Origin: Ralstonia sp. 25mfcol4.1 | GTDB taxonomy: Bacteria > Pseudomonadota > Gammaproteobacteria > Burkholderiales > Burkholderiaceae | Reading direction: 5' to 3' | DNA: 62,750 nucleotides | Assembly (NCBI RefSeq): GCF_900104095.1 | Contig: NZ_FNJO01000023.1 | Span: forward strand, 1 to 62,750 | Shown here: positions 60,750 to 62,750 of the stretch, piece by piece | How positions within the stretch are numbered: position 1 is the stretch's first letter | Layout: each line of letters begins with the position of its first letter | Notes under the pieces: generated by a model | The model's input: the letters and a program-made list of their open reading frames with translations, nothing else | What the model was told of the DNA's origin: nothing | The model's database searches: none | Translations under genes and position numbers: made by a program

Positions 60750-61730
60750 ATGTACGGAATTCGCAGGCCGCAGGCCCTTGCCGCCGCTATCGCCACGTTC
60801 GCGTGCCTGGCCTTGCCCGCTGGCAGCGCATGGGCGGAGTTCCCGGACAAGCCGATCCGCTTTGTCGTGCCGTTTGCGGCCGGCAGCGCCACCGACCAGC
60901 TTGCGCGGGCCATCGGACAGGCCATGACGGTGGACAGCAAGGCCACCGTCGTGGTGGACAACAAGCCCGGCGCGAACGGTTTCATTGCCGCCTCAGACGT
61001 GGCCAAGGCCGCGCCGGACGGCTACACGGTGCTGATCACCACCAACACTACCCACGCCGCCAACGAGCATCTGTTCAAGAAGCTGCCCTATGACCCGGTG
61101 AAGGACTATGCGCCGCTGTCGGCGCTGGGCCGCGGCGGCCAGATCATGGTCGTGAACCCGCAGGTGCCGGCCAAGACGGTCGGCGAGTTCATCGCGCTGG
61201 CCAGGAAGGAACCGGGCAAGCTCAGCTTCGGCAGCGGCAGTTCGTCGTCGCGCATCGCCGGGGAGCTGTTCCAGCAGATGGCCCATGTCCAGTTGCTGCA
61301 CGTACCGTACAAGAGCAATCCGCTGGCCATCACCGACCTGCTGGGCAACCAGATCCAGATGATGATCACGGACACCGCCACCGGCCTGCCGCAGGTCAAG
61401 ACGGGCAAGCTGCGCGCGCTGGGCGTGTCGGGCAAGGCCCGCTCGCCGCTGGCGCCGGACGTGCCCACCATCGACGAAGCCGGCGTGAAGGGCTACGAGA
61501 TGAGCTACTGGTTCGCCGCCTATGCCCCGGCCGGCACGCCGCCCGCAGTGGTCACGAAGCTGAACCAGATGCTGGTCAAGGCCGCGAAGAGCGATACGGC
61601 ATCGAACTTCTACAAGTCGACCGGCACCGAAGTATTTACCAGCACGCCGGCCGAGCTGGCCAAGTTCCAGACCCAGGAATCAGACAAGTGGGGCCGCATC
61701 ATCAAGGCCGCCAACATCCAGCCCGAATAA
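60750..61730 (+). CDS. Bug/TctC-family periplasmic substrate-binding protein
   Basis: A 326-residue exported receptor. ATG 60750 (MYGIRRPQALAAAIATFACL) has GAGGAG seven bases upstream and gives a clean signal peptide cut near SAWA-EFP; an in-frame ATG at 60723 would spoil it. Family features are IRFVVPFAAGSATDQLARAI, VVDNKPGANGFIAASDVAKA, and LLHVPYKSNPLAITDLLGNQ. It is cotranscribed with the AtuA pair and probably captures the substrate of that pathway. Confidence 0.94.
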   Translation: MYGIRRPQALAAAIATFACLALPAGSAWAEFPDKPIRFVVPFAAGSATDQLARAIGQAMTVDSKATVVVDNKPGANGFIAASDVAKAAPDGYTVLITTNTTHAANEHLFKKLPYDPVKDYAPLSALGRGGQIMVVNPQVPAKTVGEFIALARKEPGKLSFGSGSSSSRIAGELFQQMAHVQLLHVPYKSNPLAITDLLGNQIQMMITDTATGLPQVKTGKLRALGVSGKARSPLAPDVPTIDEAGVKGYEMSYWFAAYAPAGTPPAVVTKLNQMLVKAAKSDTASNFYKSTGTEVFTSTPAELAKFQTQESDKWGRIIKAANIQPE

Positions 61731-62278
61731 GCCCGAAGCACCAGCCCCCTCCCTCCCGCGCTCCATTCGTCCCTGCCGGCCAGGCGGACGAATGGGGCGG
61801 GACGGCCACGCAGGCTGGCCCAGCGAGCCTGGCCTCACGCTTGCCTCACCCCGCCCTCCACTGGGATACAGCGTTTCCGCGTCCGCAGAAACGGGTACGC
61901 CTGTCGCAAGATCGTTGCACTCCGTTGTCCCGGCACATCACCGAAATCAGAATTAAAAAAGTCTTATATCAGGCACTTCCGGTATTCGATTCTGGCCATT
62001 CTGCGGGGTCGTTTCCCTTTCTCCCTTGACCGGCGCGGCATTCCGGGCGGCGGGCTTGCGGGCGTAACCGATATGTGATCGGAAATGCAAAGCGCGTAGG
62101 CAGGAAGGGGGGTATTCATCACTTCCACTCATGGTTTACCCTGCGGGCCGTTTTTGAATTTTTACATCCGGTTACAAGCGGCGTCGCATGCGGTAGGCAG
62201 ATTTTCGGGTCATGAAGGTCCGGGGTTCGCAGGGCATAGGCGCAGGAAGCCGCGTCCATGCCGGAGCCACGGGTCACG
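61731..62278. other. Intergenic region before the exoprotein gene
   Basis: A 548-base region without a gene. A hairpin at 61763-61795 ends the Bug operon. AT-rich stretches at 61940-61970 and 62145-62165 are the best candidates for the exoprotein promoter and give a long leader. Confidence 0.5.
61763..61795 (+). terminator. Hairpin after the Bug gene
   Basis: CCATTCGTCC (61763-61772) pairs perfectly with GGACGAATGG (61786-61795), 33 bases past the stop. No T-run follows on the plus strand. Confidence 0.55.
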
Positions 62279-62750
62279 ATGAATCGGCATTGTTATCGCA
62301 TTGTTTTCAACCGGACACGCGCCATGGTGATGGCCGTGGCGGAGACGGCTTCGGGCCATGCAGGCGGCAAGCCGCGCGGTCGGAGCGGCAGCGCGCGGCA
62401 TGCGCCGCCCGGGGTGGCATGGCTCGGGGTGCCGGCGGTCAAGCTGGCCGTCTGGGCCTGCATGGGGCTGCCAATGGTGGCCGGCGCCCAGATCGTGGCC
62501 GACCCGAATGCCGGCGCCAATCGTCCCACGGTGATCAACACGCCGAATGGGCTGCCGCAGGTCAACATCACGCGCCCGTCCGGGGCGGGGGTGTCCACCA
62601 ACCACTACTCCCAGTTCGACGTCAACAAGGGCGGCGCGATCCTGAACAACTCGCCGGTCATCACCAACACCCAGCAGGCGGGCTACATCAACGGCAATCC
62701 GAACCTGCTGCCCGGCGGATCGGCGCGGATCATCGTCAACCAGGTCAACA
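62279..62750 (+). CDS. Two-partner-secretion haemagglutinin-type exoprotein, N-terminal part
   Basis: The first 157 codons of a gene that runs off the right edge. It begins MNRHCYRIVFNRTRAMVMAV followed by AETASGHAG, the extended signal peptide region (ESPR) of large autotransporter and FhaB/CdiA-type exoproteins. The hydrophobic signal core lies at about 47-70, cleaved near VAGAQ. The secretion (TPS) domain starts with PQVNITRPSGAGVSTNHYSQ and FDVNKGGAILNNSP. Such proteins cross the outer membrane through a TpsB pore and serve as adhesins or contact-dependent toxins. Which of these applies depends on the missing C-terminus. GGAG lies about 10 bases before the ATG. Confidence 0.92.
   Translation, partial: MNRHCYRIVFNRTRAMVMAVAETASGHAGGKPRGRSGSARHAPPGVAWLGVPAVKLAVWACMGLPMVAGAQIVADPNAGANRPTVINTPNGLPQVNITRPSGAGVSTNHYSQFDVNKGGAILNNSPVITNTQQAGYINGNPNLLPGGSARIIVNQVN

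Overview
The window is GC-rich, protein-dense chromosomal DNA from a beta-proteobacterium. Two Bug/TctC-type periplasmic receptors, a LuxR/LysR/GntR regulator mix and strong G/C third-position bias suggest Burkholderiaceae, most likely Cupriavidus or a close relative. That assignment is inferred from gene content only. No rRNA, tRNA, insertion sequence, phage gene or CRISPR array was seen.

Left edge (1-2.4 kb): a partial isochorismatase-type hydrolase and a methyl-accepting chemotaxis protein.

Exopolysaccharide (EPS) locus (about 2.9-41 kb): two paralogous LuxR-type regulators with Asp-less receiver domains stand at its two ends (2911-3744 and 40105-41049). Inside are a PAP2 phosphatase, a priming undecaprenyl-phosphate sugar transferase, ManC, Gmd and Fcl (the GDP-mannose to GDP-fucose route), Wza/Wzb/Wzc plus a second Wzc-like protein, Wzx, Wzy, several glycosyltransferases, an acyltransferase and a methyltransferase. 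This is a complete Wzx/Wzy-type pathway, probably for a fucose-containing, colanic-acid-like polymer. Embedded in it (7.6-13.6 kb) is an unusual module: acyl carrier protein, acyl-CoA-dehydrogenase-like flavoprotein, amino acid:[carrier protein] ligase (a SerRS-like enzyme), DUF1839 protein and a GH2 beta-mannosidase-like enzyme. A second DUF1839 gene lies beyond a Crp-family regulator. The module may make an aminoacyl-derived substituent for the polymer.

Middle (41-48.7 kb): a YXWGXW-repeat protein with a tiny lipoprotein, cyanase, several small proteins, a phosphoribosyltransferase, and a gntR-bug-leuC-like-leuD-like catabolic operon.

Amyloid-like operon (49.3-54.9 kb): a 520-residue Gly-rich, PE_PGRS-like secreted protein, a small secreted protein, a C39 peptidase, an Ala-rich secreted protein and an outer-membrane barrel with an N-terminal coiled coil. 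The order and the last three genes resemble fapD-E-F of the Pseudomonas functional amyloid system, but the fibre candidate looks quite different. This and the aminoacyl-ACP module are the most interesting parts of the window.

Right end (55-62.75 kb): a small membrane protein, an orphan LivK-like receptor, an SDR dehydrogenase, a LysR regulator divergent from an AtuA/AtuA-like/Bug operon, and the start of a large two-partner-secretion haemagglutinin-type exoprotein cut by the window edge.
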